NCBI RefSeq assembly: GCF_003719195.1
Contig: NZ_CP024996.1
Span: 2,852,001 to 2,916,000, forward strand
Source of the DNA: Herbaspirillum rubrisubalbicans
Lineage (GTDB): Bacteria > Pseudomonadota > Gammaproteobacteria > Burkholderiales > Burkholderiaceae_D
Direction: 5' to 3'
Length of the DNA stretch: 64,000 bases
Position 1 is the first letter of the stretch. Every line of letters starts with the position of its first letter. A program made the translations under genes and the position numbers. The notes under the pieces are model-generated. The model saw nothing but the letters and a program-made list of their open reading frames with translations. It was not told the origin of the DNA and did no database searches. This document shows positions 63,289 through 64,000 of the stretch, piece after piece.

Positions 63289-64000
63289 AGATCGTTCCCT
63301 CCAAGGACCACTCGGCCCCGTGATAAACAAGTTTTTCTACCCGGACGCCCGGGCGGCTGAGCATGGTGGCAATGTCGGCGGGCGCCATGCCATGTGCACT
63401 GATGGAAAACAGAAAAGAGCGCCAGCGGGGTTGCCACTGCTGTTGCTGTGCCTGTAGCTTCAGCGGAGGTACCTCGCTCAGCTTCATGGGCAGACCAATG
63501 GCCTGGAACCGCGACATCAATCCTTCCAGGGTCGGCTGCGCCTCGCCCAATATGTCGTTATCACCGCTGGACATCGACAGCGCACGGACATAGCTGGCCT
63601 TGTCGCCGCTGGCATCGATCATTGCTTCCGGTACCTGGGCTCGCAGCAGCGCAATCGTCGAGTCGCCGCGCAGCCAGCTGTAACTTTGACGTTCCGGCGT
63701 GCAGAGATAGCTATCCAGTTGCCAACCACCGGCGGTCAGATGATCGAACCGATCCATACAGGTCTTCACCATCAGCACGGGCAGTGGTATGTGCGACCAT
63801 GGATGCGCGGCGGCCGACGCCTCGCGCTGTATCTGCTCGCGTGCTCGCGCGATGGCCAGTTCACTTTCACGTTCGACCTGCTTTTGCTGGTAATAACGCC
63901 AGGCTAGCCATCCGCCCGCGGCCACCAACAGGACCGCGGTGACGCCCAGCGCAGTGGGCAGCCAGGATGGTAGGCCATCGATCTGATACAGACGCCACCA
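63278..64000 (-). CDS. pilO: PilO, thin pilus accessory protein (5' end outside window)
   Basis: The frame is open from the window edge, so about 240 C-terminal residues are seen. A membrane helix (LGVTAVLLVAAGGWLAWRYYQQ) is followed by a charged coiled-coil and a periplasmic domain with one cysteine pair (KTCMDRF and YLCTPERQ). This matches the PilO of IncI-type pili, which bridges PilN, PilP and PilQ. The internal TTG at 63928 is not a likely start because upstream codons continue without stop. Confidence 0.8.
   Translation of the reverse strand, partial: WWRLYQIDGLPSWLPTALGVTAVLLVAAGGWLAWRYYQQKQVERESELAIARAREQIQREASAAAHPWSHIPLPVLMVKTCMDRFDHLTAGGWQLDSYLCTPERQSYSWLRGDSTIALLRAQVPEAMIDASGDKASYVRALSMSSGDNDILGEAQPTLEGLMSRFQAIGLPMKLSEVPPLKLQAQQQQWQPRWRSFLFSISAHGMAPADIATMLSRPGVRVEKLVYHGAEWSLEGTIYAK

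Overview
The window is high-GC betaproteobacterial DNA from a plant-associated diazotroph. The NifA protein, the gene order nifH-D-K-E-N-X and the set of small nif accessory genes point to Herbaspirillum, close to H. seropedicae. This is an inference from remembered protein sequence and gene order; no search was run.

Positions 1-21005 hold a nif cluster, mostly on the minus strand. From nifA downward: nifA, nifB, fdxN, an IscA-type protein, an LRV iron-sulfur protein, two nifZ genes, a small conserved gene, nifS, nifT, another small gene, a DegT-fold protein, a [2Fe-2S] ferredoxin and a SIR2-like protein. Next comes a four-gene plus-strand operon (pseudo-receiver, truncated hemoglobin, unknown protein, zinc-ribbon protein). 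It is divergent from the structural operon nifHDKENX-orf1-orf2-fdxB-nifQ (nifQ cut by the window edge). Sigma-54 -24/-12 promoters with NifA-type TGT-N10-ACA upstream sites can be read before nifH, before the divergent operon, before nifB and before nifA. One also lies before the operon divergent from nifA, which encodes a globin-like protein, a luciferase-like flavin oxidoreductase and ModE (21479-24017). NifA carries the oxygen-sensitivity cysteine motif and there is no nifL.

Positions 24163-28852 are an accessory stretch. It holds a candidate type III effector, a 57-bp perfect inverted-repeat element, a His-rich 45-residue ORF with a strong terminator, a small membrane protein, a VirK-family protein and a phytase-like lipoprotein.

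Positions 28905-42045 are a 12-gene minus-strand block that reads as one complete uptake and catabolic system. It has a private ExbD-TonB-receptor-ExbB set, a GntR repressor, a BMP-type nucleoside ABC transporter, and three cytoplasmic enzymes: an ADP-ribosylglycohydrolase-family protein, a PfkB kinase and a nucleoside hydrolase. A palindrome TGGTACGTACCA, exact or near-exact, occurs four times at the control points of this block.

Positions 42429-54390 look like a type III secretion effector island. A 1605-residue protein sits behind an hrp-box-like promoter and contains an ADP-ribosyltransferase-like motif set. Two further large candidate effectors, one paired with a CesT-type chaperone, flank a chemotaxis receptor. 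No secretion apparatus genes lie in the window.

Positions 54850-64000 encode a thin (IncI/R64-like) type IVb pilus: pilO (cut by the edge), P, Q, R, S, M, V and a lytic transglycosylase. A PilT-like retraction ATPase and an atypical OmpR-type response regulator are next to it. No tRNA, rRNA, CRISPR array or recognisable transposase was seen.
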